Assembly (NCBI RefSeq): GCF_000420945.1
Contig: NZ_ATVX01000011.1
Coordinates: 54,790 to 118,789 of the forward strand
Direction: 5' to 3'
DNA from: Butyrivibrio sp. VCB2006
Lineage (GTDB): Bacteria > Bacillota > Clostridia > Lachnospirales > Lachnospiraceae
Length of the DNA stretch: 64,000 bases
In this document: positions 25,166 to 34,577 of the stretch, in pieces
Numbering within the stretch: position 1 is the stretch's first letter
Layout: each line of letters starts with the position of its first letter
Notes under the pieces: generated by a model
Database searches by the model: none
What the model was told of the DNA's origin: nothing
The model's input: the letters and a program-made list of their open reading frames with translations, nothing else
Translations under genes and position numbers: made by a program

Positions 25166-27259
25166 TCAAATATCCATGTTCTCTATCATCACAGGAATCT
25201 TCCTAAGAACGCATTTCCGTACCAGTGGCGTAGCATCCCCATAGTAGCCATTCCAGTATTCCATAAAGTTCAAGGAAAAGCCGTGTTCATCATAAATACA
25301 GTTTTTGGAAGCCTCTATTACTTTTACCAGTTCCTGATACTGCTGCCAAAGATTTTCATCAATCCTTAGAAGTTCCGTAAGAATCTGCTCTTGCGGAATG
25401 ATAATGGCACAGATCTTATCCTCCGCCTCCATGAAGGTCTCAAGAGCTCTTCTGATCTTGGCAATGGATTTTTCTTTATCTCGCAAAAGAAATGCAATGG
25501 AGATGTGGTAGATTACGACTTTTCGGCCGTAGTTATGGCCAAGGAAATTATGCCATTCATTTGCTTCTTTCCAATCATTGCCAACATATCCGGGATCGTC
25601 TTTAGCTATATCTTTTTTCTTGCAAGAATTACTTTGTTCAACAGTCCAATTATTCAGATTATCATTCGAATCATTTTTCGAACCATCTTGCAGCGTCTGA
25701 ATCTTTTGCTCCCAGTAATCTTTAGTCTCAGCGCCGCATAATTCCACAAGAACATCCACATAGAAGCCACGCATATTTTCTGAGTTCACAATAACCCTGT
25801 CAGCATTTATCACAGCTTCCTGCTCTACCATGACAGAAAGCGCTGTCCAAGCTTTGTCCCCTTTTCGCTCAGGGGCATCTGCCTCGAAATACGGCACATA
25901 AATAAGCTCATCAGTAAAGTTCTGAAGATTCGCAGAGTAGAAGAACTCGTGCACAGTCATAAAGGTGCTGTAACCATCGTAGGGGACCTGGGTCACAATC
26001 ACATCAGGATGAATGCCCTCAAAATCAAACTTCTCACAGTCCTCTACGGGTACATACTGAGGAAAATCAAGCCTTTCATCATGTTTTTCACCGATGTTGC
26101 CTGCGAAGTCGCAGTCATAGTAAAAGATCGGAAGAACATGGACTTCGTAAGATGGGTCCTGGCTGTATTTCTTCCAAAGGGGCTCCATTGTATGCCACCA
26201 CTTGGCCTTGCAAGGGAGTAAGACAGCCTTCTTTTTTGAGCCGAAATCAATATTTGATGATGAGTCTTTATCGATACTCTGACCCAACTTTTCTTTTGAC
26301 ATCCTAAGCACATACCGCTGTACAGAGCGAAGAAGCTCCTTGGCATCCAGAGTATACCTAAAGGGATTTCGTCCAAGATGTTCTTTCAGCATTCGTTCCT
26401 GGTCTGCATAGACAGGATACTCATGGACGCCACCGCTTTTTACAATCCGCAGAAAATCCCCATATTCAAGCTCCAGCATCTCTTCAAATCTGGCTGATGC
26501 TTTTATATAGGTATTCTCAAAGGGAAGATCAATAGAATCTTTGTATATATCTTTTGAAAAAACGTGACTGCCCCTGGTGGTATAAAAAGGCATCAACGCA
26601 ACCCTTGTTGCTGTTTCAGCCGGACACTCACGGTAAATCTGCTCTATCTTAAGTAATAGTTCTCGGACATTACCTGATCTTTGGCCGCTTTCTACTTCGC
26701 TTAGCTTCTTTAGTACTTTCTGTGCCCTTTCCACTCTGTCTTTTTCCTTGGCCTCATCATCGTACAGGCCATCTCCCGGAAAAATATCCACGCCTATGGT
26801 ATAGGGGCATCCGTAGTACTGAGAAAGATGCTCATTTCCATAATCAATCATACCGATATTAACTACGCGGCCCACAACCTCCTCATATTCAGCATTTCCG
26901 CGGAGTGTCAGTGCCTTGAAGCCTTCCGGGAGCTCTTTTTCCGCCACCTCAAAAAATCTCTCAAAGTCCTCACGGAGCATCACAATATCAAGATCATCAT
27001 CCCAGGGAATGTAGCCTTCATGCCTGACAGTTCCCAGAAGCGTTCCGTACTCAGCAAACCATCTGATTCCATGCTTATCACAAATCTGCGCAATCAAAGA
27101 AAGGACCTTCAGCTGCGACGCCCAATAACGCTTCATCATGGACGTGACAAAAAAGCCCTCTCTGACTTCATCCTCAAAAAAAGAATCGGGAAATGTTAAA
27201 TTTGTAAGTTCACATCTGTTGTCAATACTTCCCATGTTACCCCAACACTGCTCAACCAT
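25166..27259 (-). CDS. LicD-family phosphotransferase fused to a large C-terminal domain
   Basis: 697 residues. The N-terminal half is LicD: WFAEYGTLLGTVRHEG then WDDDLDIV, with DDDLD at 87-91 as the nucleotidyltransferase-like metal site. LicD proteins transfer phosphocholine or related phospho-groups from a CDP-carrier to a glycan. From about residue 345 (KAVLLPCKAKWWHT) a second, Rossmann-like region of 350 residues begins, resembling a domain seen in Lachnospiraceae beside CDP-glycerol phosphotransferases; its activity is not known to me. The 664-residue protein at 29174-31168 is a full-length paralogue. ATG 27235 is an alternative start with a GGGG four bases upstream. It lies 20 bases after the Rpe-like gene. 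Confidence 0.8.
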   Translation of the reverse strand: MVEQCWGNMGSIDNRCELTNLTFPDSFFEDEVREGFFVTSMMKRYWASQLKVLSLIAQICDKHGIRWFAEYGTLLGTVRHEGYIPWDDDLDIVMLREDFERFFEVAEKELPEGFKALTLRGNAEYEEVVGRVVNIGMIDYGNEHLSQYYGCPYTIGVDIFPGDGLYDDEAKEKDRVERAQKVLKKLSEVESGQRSGNVRELLLKIEQIYRECPAETATRVALMPFYTTRGSHVFSKDIYKDSIDLPFENTYIKASARFEEMLELEYGDFLRIVKSGGVHEYPVYADQERMLKEHLGRNPFRYTLDAKELLRSVQRYVLRMSKEKLGQSIDKDSSSNIDFGSKKKAVLLPCKAKWWHTMEPLWKKYSQDPSYEVHVLPIFYYDCDFAGNIGEKHDERLDFPQYVPVEDCEKFDFEGIHPDVIVTQVPYDGYSTFMTVHEFFYSANLQNFTDELIYVPYFEADAPERKGDKAWTALSVMVEQEAVINADRVIVNSENMRGFYVDVLVELCGAETKDYWEQKIQTLQDGSKNDSNDNLNNWTVEQSNSCKKKDIAKDDPGYVGNDWKEANEWHNFLGHNYGRKVVIYHISIAFLLRDKEKSIAKIRRALETFMEAEDKICAIIIPQEQILTELLRIDENLWQQYQELVKVIEASKNCIYDEHGFSLNFMEYWNGYYGDATPLVRKCVLRKIPVMIENMDI

Positions 27260-27279
27260 GGCATTTCAGAAACCTGCCA

Positions 27280-28005
27280 TCAACTCATATACTCAGTCTT
27301 CTTCGATTTCTTCTCGTTCTTTAAATAATCGAAGTTCAAGTCTCTTGCCGAGGAAATGATTTCCTTGTATGGTGTCTTCTTCCCAAAAAGTAAGGTGGTT
27401 CCCAGCACGAAGCCGTCCACGCCGTGGGGTGCGTACTCGAGAAGTCTTTCCGCTCCGCAAGCTCCGTCCCAGAAAAGATCAAATTTCATCTTAGAGCGAA
27501 GCTTAATTAGCTGCTCAATCTTTTCACCAACATAGGGAAGGAAAACCTGGCTGGCATTTCCCGGATTTACTGCCATTACCAGAACTCTGTCCACGATTCG
27601 CAGCATCTCTTTTACCGTTTCAACGCTGGTTCCAGGATTTATGGCAATTCCCGGGATCATCTTGGCATCCACAATCTTCTGAAGAGTGGTTGATGGATGA
27701 TACTCAGCCTCGGGATGGATATACACCGTGTCCCCGGGTCTTAAATTGCTCAGGAAAAGATCTATATTCCGCCTCGGGTGCTCAATCATAAGATGCACAT
27801 CCAGCGGCTTTTTACTGACTCTGGCAATATAAGCCATGTCGTACAGAGACATAGCAAAATTATCAACATATCGGCCATCCATAATATCAATGTGGAAGGA
27901 ATCAATTCCCGCCTCTTCCAGTGCCTTTACCTCATCGGCCAGATGCCCATAATCAGCACACATCATGGATGCACTTAGTAAAAAATCTTTTTTCGCACCA
28001 CTCAT
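27280..28005 (-). CDS. ribulose-phosphate 3-epimerase-family protein
   Basis: A TIM-barrel protein of about 241 residues. The family signatures are present: FHIDIMDG (metal His/Asp), LDVHLMIEHP, VMAVNPG, and WDGA where catalytic Asp normally lies in VDGG. The altered WDGAC and the poorly conserved C-terminal phosphate loop suggest a divergent epimerase acting on another pentulose or hexulose phosphate. Rpe-like genes next to LicD genes may supply a pentose- or ribitol-type phosphate precursor, but no CDP-forming enzyme is visible here. Start: GGAAGGA lies nine bases before ATG 28005, better placed than ATGs at 28014 or 28026. It is followed after 20 bases by the LicD fusion gene. Confidence 0.8.
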   Translation of the reverse strand: MSGAKKDFLLSASMMCADYGHLADEVKALEEAGIDSFHIDIMDGRYVDNFAMSLYDMAYIARVSKKPLDVHLMIEHPRRNIDLFLSNLRPGDTVYIHPEAEYHPSTTLQKIVDAKMIPGIAINPGTSVETVKEMLRIVDRVLVMAVNPGNASQVFLPYVGEKIEQLIKLRSKMKFDLFWDGACGAERLLEYAPHGVDGFVLGTTLLFGKKTPYKEIISSARDLNFDYLKNEKKSKKTEYMS

Positions 28006-28110
28006 TGTTTTCATTCCTTCCGTCATGTTACATATATTCCGACGTCACGCAATAAAATTTATTCATTCAAATAGTGTTATAATCAGTTATAGGATTATTA
28101 TTGTGCGTTA

Positions 28111-28129
28111 TTAAGTATATTTTACCATA
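28111..28129. promoter_or_regulatory. divergent copy of the shared bidirectional promoter block
   Basis: This stretch repeats the left part of the 34-bp block found at 38571 and 43767. On the minus strand it gives TATACT with TTACGA 17 bases upstream, facing the Rpe-like gene; on the plus strand the LicD gene starts 30 bases beyond it. Confidence 0.45.
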
Positions 28130-28158
28130 TATTTTGTCGTAACCAAAGTGAGGAAACA

Positions 28159-29130
28159 ATGATAAAAATCCCCGATGAATACTTTAAATCAGAAACGCGC
28201 CTTGACTTTGAAATCACAGAAACCATGAAAAGAGCCTGGGGCATACAGCTGACCCTCCTTGACCAGGTTATGGAAATCGCAGACCGCCACCACATTAAGT
28301 TGTGGCTGGACTACGGTTCTCTTCTTGGTGCTGTTCGCCACAATGGCTATGTTCCTTGGGACGACGATATCGACATTTGCATGGAGCGCCCCAATTACAT
28401 GAGATTTCTTTTTATATTGGAAAAAGAGCTGCCGGAATACTGTAGAGTTCGCAGTTTCTACACTACTCCCGGCTATACCGAGCCCAAGGCCTTTATATCT
28501 AATAGGGATAAGTTAGACATTGGATTAAAAGAGACTATTGATATCGCAAAGAGTAAAAATGATGATCATTCATTAACAGAAAGCGAGATTACCGACATTT
28601 ACTACGGTCTTCCCTATGTAGCCGGAATTGATCTGTATCCTCTGGACTACGCTCCCAAGAATCAGGAAAAATGGAATCTCATAAGACAGATTTATATCGC
28701 AGTCTATGACCTTGCTATGCGATTTGAAGATTATAAAGCCAGTGGGGAACTTGAAGGATATTTGGTTCAGATAGAAGAACTTTTAAACGTGTCCCTTGAA
28801 AGAGACGAAAACCTTCGTTTTAGCTTATGGAAGCTGGCTGACAGTGTGGCCCAGATGACCACCAGAGCCGAAGCTGATTCTATGCTGTGGTACCCGGATA
28901 CTGCCATGCGCACAACAGATATGCGTAGGCCCATCTCTGCCTACAACGAAACCATACTTACCGATTTCGAAATGTTAAAAGCCCCAATCCCTGCAGATTT
29001 CAAGGGAGTCCTCTCTATCTGCTATGGAGAAGGCTACATGACCCCCGTCCGCGCCGGTGGTACCCACGAATATCCATTTTATAAAGTGCAGCAGGAATAT
29101 ATTGATAACGTCAACAAGCCCCAACAATAA
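28159..29130 (+). CDS. LicD-family phosphotransferase, single domain
   Basis: 323 residues, the usual size of stand-alone LicD proteins. LWLDYGSLLGAVRHNG and WDDDIDICM (DDDID at 68-72) form the metal/nucleotide site, and the C-terminal GTHEYPFYKVQ matches the family's final strand, also present in both fusion paralogues. It should move a phospho-alcohol (phosphocholine in known cases) from a CDP donor to a sugar on the cytoplasmic side. No choline uptake, kinase or cytidylyltransferase gene is present in the window. GAGG lies five bases before the ATG. It is divergent from the Rpe-like gene and convergent with the second LicD fusion. Confidence 0.85.
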   Translation: MIKIPDEYFKSETRLDFEITETMKRAWGIQLTLLDQVMEIADRHHIKLWLDYGSLLGAVRHNGYVPWDDDIDICMERPNYMRFLFILEKELPEYCRVRSFYTTPGYTEPKAFISNRDKLDIGLKETIDIAKSKNDDHSLTESEITDIYYGLPYVAGIDLYPLDYAPKNQEKWNLIRQIYIAVYDLAMRFEDYKASGELEGYLVQIEELLNVSLERDENLRFSLWKLADSVAQMTTRAEADSMLWYPDTAMRTTDMRRPISAYNETILTDFEMLKAPIPADFKGVLSICYGEGYMTPVRAGGTHEYPFYKVQQEYIDNVNKPQQ

Positions 29131-29137
29131 CATGCAT

Positions 29138-29160
29138 CGAGATTCCCACTTGGAATCTCG
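29138..29160. terminator. hairpin between convergent LicD genes
   Basis: Nine-base perfect stem (29138-29146 with 29152-29160) and five-base loop between the 3' ends of two convergent genes. There is no U-tract on either side, so termination is uncertain. Confidence 0.4.
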
Positions 29161-29173
29161 GTACATCTCACAA

Positions 29174-31168
29174 TCAGATATCATAATTCGCAATCATTAC
29201 AGGCTTTCTCTGAGCAATGAATTCCTGAACTATGGGCATGGAACTACCGTAGTAGGCGTCAAAAGAACCGACTAATGCGCGCATTTCGCCAAGGTTTGAT
29301 GTTTTGGCGACATCTTCCGGGTAGTGGAACACTTCGACATCGATTTTATCGGAGTTCTTGGAAAAGATATCCATCCGTGACTTAATCTTTTCGTCGTAGT
29401 TTTCTATGTGTTCTACGCTTTCGTATGACGAGATTCCATAAAGAATTCGTTTTTTTACACCATTCTTTTTACTGTCCGAATCTCCCACAGTCAAGATTCC
29501 ACCCGAATATATCTCTTCATCCACTGCAATCTTCTCTTCCCAATACTCCCTAGTCGTTCCAGGGCAGAACTCACACAGCTTATTCACATAGTGCCCTCTG
29601 ATATTCTCAGACTGGACGATGATCTTGTCTGCGTAGATAGGGCCTGGCATGGTCACATAAAAATCCATGCACTTCATATCAGGAATGTCCTTCTCGGAAA
29701 ACTCCCCTACAGGGCCAAGAGGAATGTAGATAAGTTCAGGAGTAAATTGACGTAGATTATCTGAATAGTAATAGGGTGGAATGGTCAGCACCGGATTCTG
29801 GGCATCATAAGAAGACTGGATATAGATTCTGTCAGGGCAGTGCTGCTCCAGATCATAATCAGTAAAGCCCACTAGATAGACATTGTCGGTATTAACACCA
29901 GTCTTACAACAATTATCTATCTGACCACTGTCTTCTATGCATTCACCGCAATTACTACCGCTGTAAATTTCAGAATCCTTAGCAGACAACGCATTTATAA
30001 TTCCTACATAATCATCAAAGTGTTCAGCCGCAATGATCTCCTCATCTGTAGCCTTGATCTGTCCATAAATATCACGATGCATCAATGGAAGTGGCACAAC
30101 ATACACATCAGTATCGGCATTAGCGCACTCTGCAATAAAAGCGCTCTCCAAGCTCTTCCACTCAGCCGGACCAATGGGCAGGAACAAAACTTCTCTGCGA
30201 CCACTCTCCCTGTCAGATGACTTATGTAACTGAGCATCATCACCCAATGCACCTGTCACTGGCCTCTCCAGCATCCCCTTATCAAAAGAAAATCTTGGTA
30301 GCGATGCTCCGGTCTCTTCCTCGAAGGCCTTTCTCTGCCCCTCAAAGGATGGAAAATCGTGACCTGCTGCCCCTTTCACTATCCTATTGTAATCGCCGTA
30401 GCGCCTTTCCAAGGCCTTGTTGTACTGAGCGGGCACAGGAATAAGCGTATCCTCAAAAGGAAGATACGTAATCTCCTGATAGAATTCCAAAGGTTCTCCG
30501 GCCAAGCCCTTAAGCACCCATGGAAAAATCTGTCCCACATAGTCTGCTTCAGACCTGGGCACCTCCGACATTTTCTCTCTTGCCTGTTTATAAAGAGAAA
30601 TTGCCTTCTGCCTTGCGTTTTCACGCTTTGAAGCATCCTTATCTTCATTGGACGTCTTGATATAAGGCTCCGCCTGGGCTAAAAGATGCATCACCTCATC
30701 GCACCTTTTCTTTTCCCTCTCAGGATCCTTGTACAAATAGTCCCTGACAAAAATATCCACACCGGTGAGCCACGGGAAATTGTAGTTATTATCAAGATGC
30801 TCCTCATCAAAACGAATATGATTGTTGTTCACAACTCTCGACAAAAAGAGCCAGTGATTCTGGTGCCTTTCAAAGTCATGGACACAAAAATTTTCCGGAA
30901 GTTCCATGTCCGCCACCCGCATAAATTTCTCATAGTCATCCCGAAGCATGCAGATATCAAGGTCATCGTCCCAGGGCACAAAACCACCATGGCGGACAGC
31001 TCCAAGAATTGTCCCCCAATCAGCATAGTACTTTATGTCGAATTTCCGGCATATCCTGTCAATCTCCGCAAGCACATCCAAAGCCGTAGCCCAGGACTGC
31101 TTGAGAGCTGTCGGAACATAGAAGCCGTTTCGAATTTCATCTCTAAAAAAATCTATGCCATGTCGCAT
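29174..31168 (-). CDS. LicD-family phosphotransferase fused to a large C-terminal domain (paralogue)
   Basis: 664 residues with the same two-part layout as the protein at 25166-27259. The LicD half shows YYADWGTILGAVRHGG and WDDDLDICM (DDDLD at 67-71). The second half begins near residue 335 with REVLFLPIGPAEWKSLE and later has ADKIIVQSENIRGHYV, closely paralleling ADRVIVNSENMRGFYV of the other copy, and both end in RKPVMIxNxDI. The conserved end suggests that the C-terminal domain is under selection rather than a remnant. Between the halves is a Lys/Glu-rich helical stretch. GGGTGA precedes the ATG. It is the last gene of a minus-strand run beginning at 38527. Confidence 0.8.
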   Translation of the reverse strand: MRHGIDFFRDEIRNGFYVPTALKQSWATALDVLAEIDRICRKFDIKYYADWGTILGAVRHGGFVPWDDDLDICMLRDDYEKFMRVADMELPENFCVHDFERHQNHWLFLSRVVNNNHIRFDEEHLDNNYNFPWLTGVDIFVRDYLYKDPEREKKRCDEVMHLLAQAEPYIKTSNEDKDASKRENARQKAISLYKQAREKMSEVPRSEADYVGQIFPWVLKGLAGEPLEFYQEITYLPFEDTLIPVPAQYNKALERRYGDYNRIVKGAAGHDFPSFEGQRKAFEEETGASLPRFSFDKGMLERPVTGALGDDAQLHKSSDRESGRREVLFLPIGPAEWKSLESAFIAECANADTDVYVVPLPLMHRDIYGQIKATDEEIIAAEHFDDYVGIINALSAKDSEIYSGSNCGECIEDSGQIDNCCKTGVNTDNVYLVGFTDYDLEQHCPDRIYIQSSYDAQNPVLTIPPYYYSDNLRQFTPELIYIPLGPVGEFSEKDIPDMKCMDFYVTMPGPIYADKIIVQSENIRGHYVNKLCEFCPGTTREYWEEKIAVDEEIYSGGILTVGDSDSKKNGVKKRILYGISSYESVEHIENYDEKIKSRMDIFSKNSDKIDVEVFHYPEDVAKTSNLGEMRALVGSFDAYYGSSMPIVQEFIAQRKPVMIANYDI

Positions 31169-31243
31169 TAATTCACCCGCATTTGCATTCTACACAAGAC
31201 TCGGCTAATTTCCCCATAGCTAATAAACTCTGTATCTCAATCT

Positions 31244-32395
31244 TCATCTACTAAGTAGTTCCTGAATCCTGTCCTCATACCTGAAGGCCTCTTCTATCCT
31301 TGCCCTTCCAGCCGCTGCGATCTGCTGCCTAAGATCATCATGAGCCAGGTAGAAATCCGCCTTAGCAATGGCATCCTCCAGAGAGGTATACATTACGCAC
31401 TCCTGGCCATCCAGGAAATACTCATATAGTTCGCTCTGATAAGCCGACAAAAGAAATCCTCCACATCCCATGACATCAAGGGCACGAAGCGGAATTCCAG
31501 ACCTGTTTGCTTTCAGAACAGGACAAAGATTTATCTTACTTGCCGCAAAAACCTGTGGCATTTCATCCAGATAATTCACAGGCCCGCAAAATTCCACATT
31601 CTTGAGGATATTCTTTTCATCATCCGAAAGTTCAAAGGTGTAAAGCTTAACCTGATGTCGACTACTCAATATGCTAAGTAGCGTCATTCTCTCAAGATGG
31701 GTTACGTGAGAAGCCACAGCCCAGGCAAGTTCCATGCGGCTTACCTGAATCGCCTTGTCAGACAGCTGGCGATATCTCTTTCTGACCCCTTCCGTAAACT
31801 CCTCTGTAATAACGTCGTCCACGATATATCCACCGTAGAGCTGAAGCTGGGTCTTAACAACGCCCTCAATATAGCCCTTTTGGTACTCATCCATATGGGA
31901 CATCAGCGCCGGCAGCATGGACTCATATAACTTCCCGACAAAAGAAATCTCACTTCCATACTTACTTTCGTCCACGGATATTTGCCTTAGTCTCTCTACA
32001 TTTACCGCAAGCGGCAGGTAGTACACATTCTCAAGGCCAAGGGCCTTATACCTCTCATAATCTGCCCTTGCAAAGAAATAAATCCTGTTGCACTCATACT
32101 CCATGCACTCAGCCGTTGGAAGATTAGGTGGAGAATCAAAAAACCAGGAAATATACTTAATGTCTTTTTCCTTACAGACCTTGGAAACCACCGGCCAGAA
32201 GTTTGTAGTAAGGACCAGGTCGTAGTGGCCACTTTTTAAATCCCGCTCCATCCGCTCGGTAAATATGGAATCGTTGTATTTATCCAGCTTTTGCCTGTAG
32301 AGCACATTAGTACAGTGATGTCCCATCTTTTCCAGGTAGTACACCAGATCATGCTGAATATATGAATTTAAGAAATCGTAGAGAAGTATATTCAT
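31244..32395 (-). CDS. CgeB-type glycosyltransferase (DUF3880 + Glyco_trans_1_2)
   Basis: 383 residues with a GT-B outline. The N-terminal half has TTNFWPVVS and YISWFFDSPP (Trp84, Asp87, Pro89), marks of the DUF3880 region. The C-terminal half has SKINL, GIPLRALDVMGCGGFLLS and YQSEL near residues 285-320, the Glyco_trans_1_2/CgeB nucleotide-sugar-binding part. Members are named after a spore maturation protein, but many sit in glycan or flagellin-modification islands. Five paralogues of varying divergence are in this window (34578, 38647, 45411, 53902, 62426). The ATG overlaps the stop of the GT2 gene upstream (ATGA), so the two are translated together. Confidence 0.85.
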   Translation of the reverse strand: MNILLYDFLNSYIQHDLVYYLEKMGHHCTNVLYRQKLDKYNDSIFTERMERDLKSGHYDLVLTTNFWPVVSKVCKEKDIKYISWFFDSPPNLPTAECMEYECNRIYFFARADYERYKALGLENVYYLPLAVNVERLRQISVDESKYGSEISFVGKLYESMLPALMSHMDEYQKGYIEGVVKTQLQLYGGYIVDDVITEEFTEGVRKRYRQLSDKAIQVSRMELAWAVASHVTHLERMTLLSILSSRHQVKLYTFELSDDEKNILKNVEFCGPVNYLDEMPQVFAASKINLCPVLKANRSGIPLRALDVMGCGGFLLSAYQSELYEYFLDGQECVMYTSLEDAIAKADFYLAHDDLRQQIAAAGRARIEEAFRYEDRIQELLSR

Positions 32396-33405
32396 CTGCC
32401 ACCAAACCTTATGTCACACTCTTTTATAATCGCAAGATCCAGGTCCTGAATCTTAGTCCTAATATATACATTCTCATCAAAAGGGATCTGAATAACATCT
32501 CTTCTAAGTGTCACCAGGTTCCTTAGCATTCCCAGCTCTTTTTCCGGAAGCCTATCAAAATATCTCTTCACATTCTTCTTATCCGCCCCGAGCCTTGCAA
32601 TCTGGTCGTACAAGCACCTGTTGACTGCATAGGAATACACATTGGCCATCATAAACTCAATAGCCGCCCGGCATCCGGGATACTCCGGCCTGTCATGGCA
32701 CTTGTCATAGGTGCCCTTAACTGCCCTGTAAACCGCGTCGTAGTACTTGTCCAAGTCCATCATCTTGGTGTTGGATCCGGCAGTATCACAGTAGTTGTAA
32801 AAGATCTCTTTTACCGCAGCAATGCTCCTTGCCCGTAAAAAAGAATAAGTGAAAATTTCAAGGTCCTCTAAGGCCGCCATATTTGGCTGCATACGGATCC
32901 TTGGCTCCTCAAAAATCTCTCTCCTAAATATCTTGGTAACAAGATAACCGCCGCTGACAATGAGCTTAGATCGCTTAACATCATCAAGGTCTCCGGCCAG
33001 GTCATCACTTACCTTCAAAAGAGCTGTATCTGTAGCCTCCGCATAGAATCCCGAGTCCACAATATCTGCCCCGGTTTCAGCAGCCTTGGCATATAGCTTT
33101 TCATACATGGTAGGAGCCACATAGTCGTCCGCATCCGCCATTCCGATGAATTCTCCGGTGGCATGATCAAGGCCAAGACTCCTTGCTCCACCGCAGCCCA
33201 GGTTTTCCTTACTGTCAACCACAACCACCTTATCAGGAAACGCAGCCTTGCACCTGTTACAGATATCGATGGTGTCATCCTTGGAGGCGTCATTAACCAC
33301 CACCACCTCGATATCCTGAAGAGTCTGATTTACAAGGCTTCCCAGGCAGCGAGCCAGTGTATCATGGGCATTATAGGCTGGAATTACTACGCTTACTTTT
33401 TTCAT
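32392..33405 (-). CDS. GT2 glycosyltransferase
   Basis: 337 residues. VSVVIPAYNAHDTLARCL opens a GT-A fold, followed by VVNDASKDDT near 38-47, CGGARSLGLDHA, and MADADDY at about 89-95 as the metal site. The remaining 220 residues are helical with no membrane segment. Closely related to the 335-residue GT2 protein at 37520-38527 in both sequence and length, which indicates a duplication within the island. ATGA overlaps link it both to the GT4 gene upstream and to the CgeB-type gene downstream. Substrates unknown. Confidence 0.88.
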   Translation of the reverse strand: MKKVSVVIPAYNAHDTLARCLGSLVNQTLQDIEVVVVNDASKDDTIDICNRCKAAFPDKVVVVDSKENLGCGGARSLGLDHATGEFIGMADADDYVAPTMYEKLYAKAAETGADIVDSGFYAEATDTALLKVSDDLAGDLDDVKRSKLIVSGGYLVTKIFRREIFEEPRIRMQPNMAALEDLEIFTYSFLRARSIAAVKEIFYNYCDTAGSNTKMMDLDKYYDAVYRAVKGTYDKCHDRPEYPGCRAAIEFMMANVYSYAVNRCLYDQIARLGADKKNVKRYFDRLPEKELGMLRNLVTLRRDVIQIPFDENVYIRTKIQDLDLAIIKECDIRFGGR

Positions 33406-34517
33406 ATAATCTCCATCAGTTCATCCATAAAGTGTCTAGAAAAAGCATCCATGCTAAAGCACTCTTCATAGGTTTTTCTGGCTTTATCAGCTACTTCCCA
33501 GTAATTTAAATCCTGCGCCGCACCACCAGCTCCGCTTTCCGGATTTTCTCCATTTGTAAGTCTCATCGAAACGCAGTGCCTCAATGCATCTGCCAGTGAA
33601 TCCACATTTTCAGACTCAAACACAAATCCATTCTCGCCGTGTTTTATCCACTCAGTCACGCCACAGACACTTGAAACCACAGGAATTCTCCCTAGCATCA
33701 TGGCTTCCACAGCAGTGGCGGAAAATGGCTCAAGCCTTGATGGCACCACCACATAGTCGCACTTACTTATCATCAAAAGAGCTTCATCATGAGGAAGTGT
33801 ACCTAGTACCTTAAGTTCTTTTACCTTCCGTTCAGCATTAAGGAGTGTAGAGTAATACTCATCCTCTGATTCCATGGTGGCACCGCACATTATAAACTCA
33901 CATTTATCTCTAATGTCCGAAGGGAGCCTTCGGACCGCTTCGCATAGAAGATCCTGGCCCTTAACATGTGAATAGGTAGCCGGGCATATAAACCTAACTT
34001 TCCCGGTATCTTCATCCCCGGTGGCTGGCATTTTCTCTTTTACATCCTTTATTCCGAAGGAAAGAAGCTTAGTCTCATACCCGCAATATTTCTTAATAAA
34101 CTCATTGGTCAGAGGGCTTACCCCGTATACTTTGATATTTGAATGCAAATCTGACGACTTTGGCAAAATCTGCTGATAGTATTCAAACCAGTACTCATGC
34201 TCATGAATCCACCACATAGTGGGAACTTTAGTTGTATTCAGGGCATAAACCGCCTCGATAGTAACCAGGGTATTGGCAACCACTGCGTCAAACTTTCCAA
34301 AAATCCCCTGCCACATGGACAGCTCGTCCAGGAAATTGTCCGCCACTGTTACAAATACGCCCTCTCTTTCTATCACTTCACGAAGAGGGCCATCTTCCAT
34401 AGCAACCACATCCACAGAATGCCCCTCTTTCCTGCAGGCCCTCATGGCATCCAAAAGGACCAGCGGAGCACCGGTATTATTAAGACTATGGGTTATGAAC
34501 AGCAGCTTATATCCCAA
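33402..34517 (-). CDS. GT4 (GT-B fold) glycosyltransferase
   Basis: About 371 residues. LFITHSLNNTGAPLVLLDAM is the usual N-terminal glycine-rich loop region of the GT4 family; the C-terminal half contains VPSRLEPFSATAVEAMMLG, with the two Glu residues spaced as in the GT4 E-x7-E motif, then IPVVSSVCGVTEWI. It would add a sugar with retention of configuration in the cytoplasm. No ATG lies near the start of the conserved fold; a TTG at 34517 preceded by GGAGG with a five-base gap is the best start. The stop overlaps the ATG of the GT2 gene downstream. Confidence 0.85.
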   Translation of the reverse strand: MGYKLLFITHSLNNTGAPLVLLDAMRACRKEGHSVDVVAMEDGPLREVIEREGVFVTVADNFLDELSMWQGIFGKFDAVVANTLVTIEAVYALNTTKVPTMWWIHEHEYWFEYYQQILPKSSDLHSNIKVYGVSPLTNEFIKKYCGYETKLLSFGIKDVKEKMPATGDEDTGKVRFICPATYSHVKGQDLLCEAVRRLPSDIRDKCEFIMCGATMESEDEYYSTLLNAERKVKELKVLGTLPHDEALLMISKCDYVVVPSRLEPFSATAVEAMMLGRIPVVSSVCGVTEWIKHGENGFVFESENVDSLADALRHCVSMRLTNGENPESGAGGAAQDLNYWEVADKARKTYEECFSMDAFSRHFMDELMEII

Positions 34518-34577
34518 ATCAACCTCCAAAATTTCCTACAATGAAATACTGTCCAACTATCGATACTCACCAGTCCA

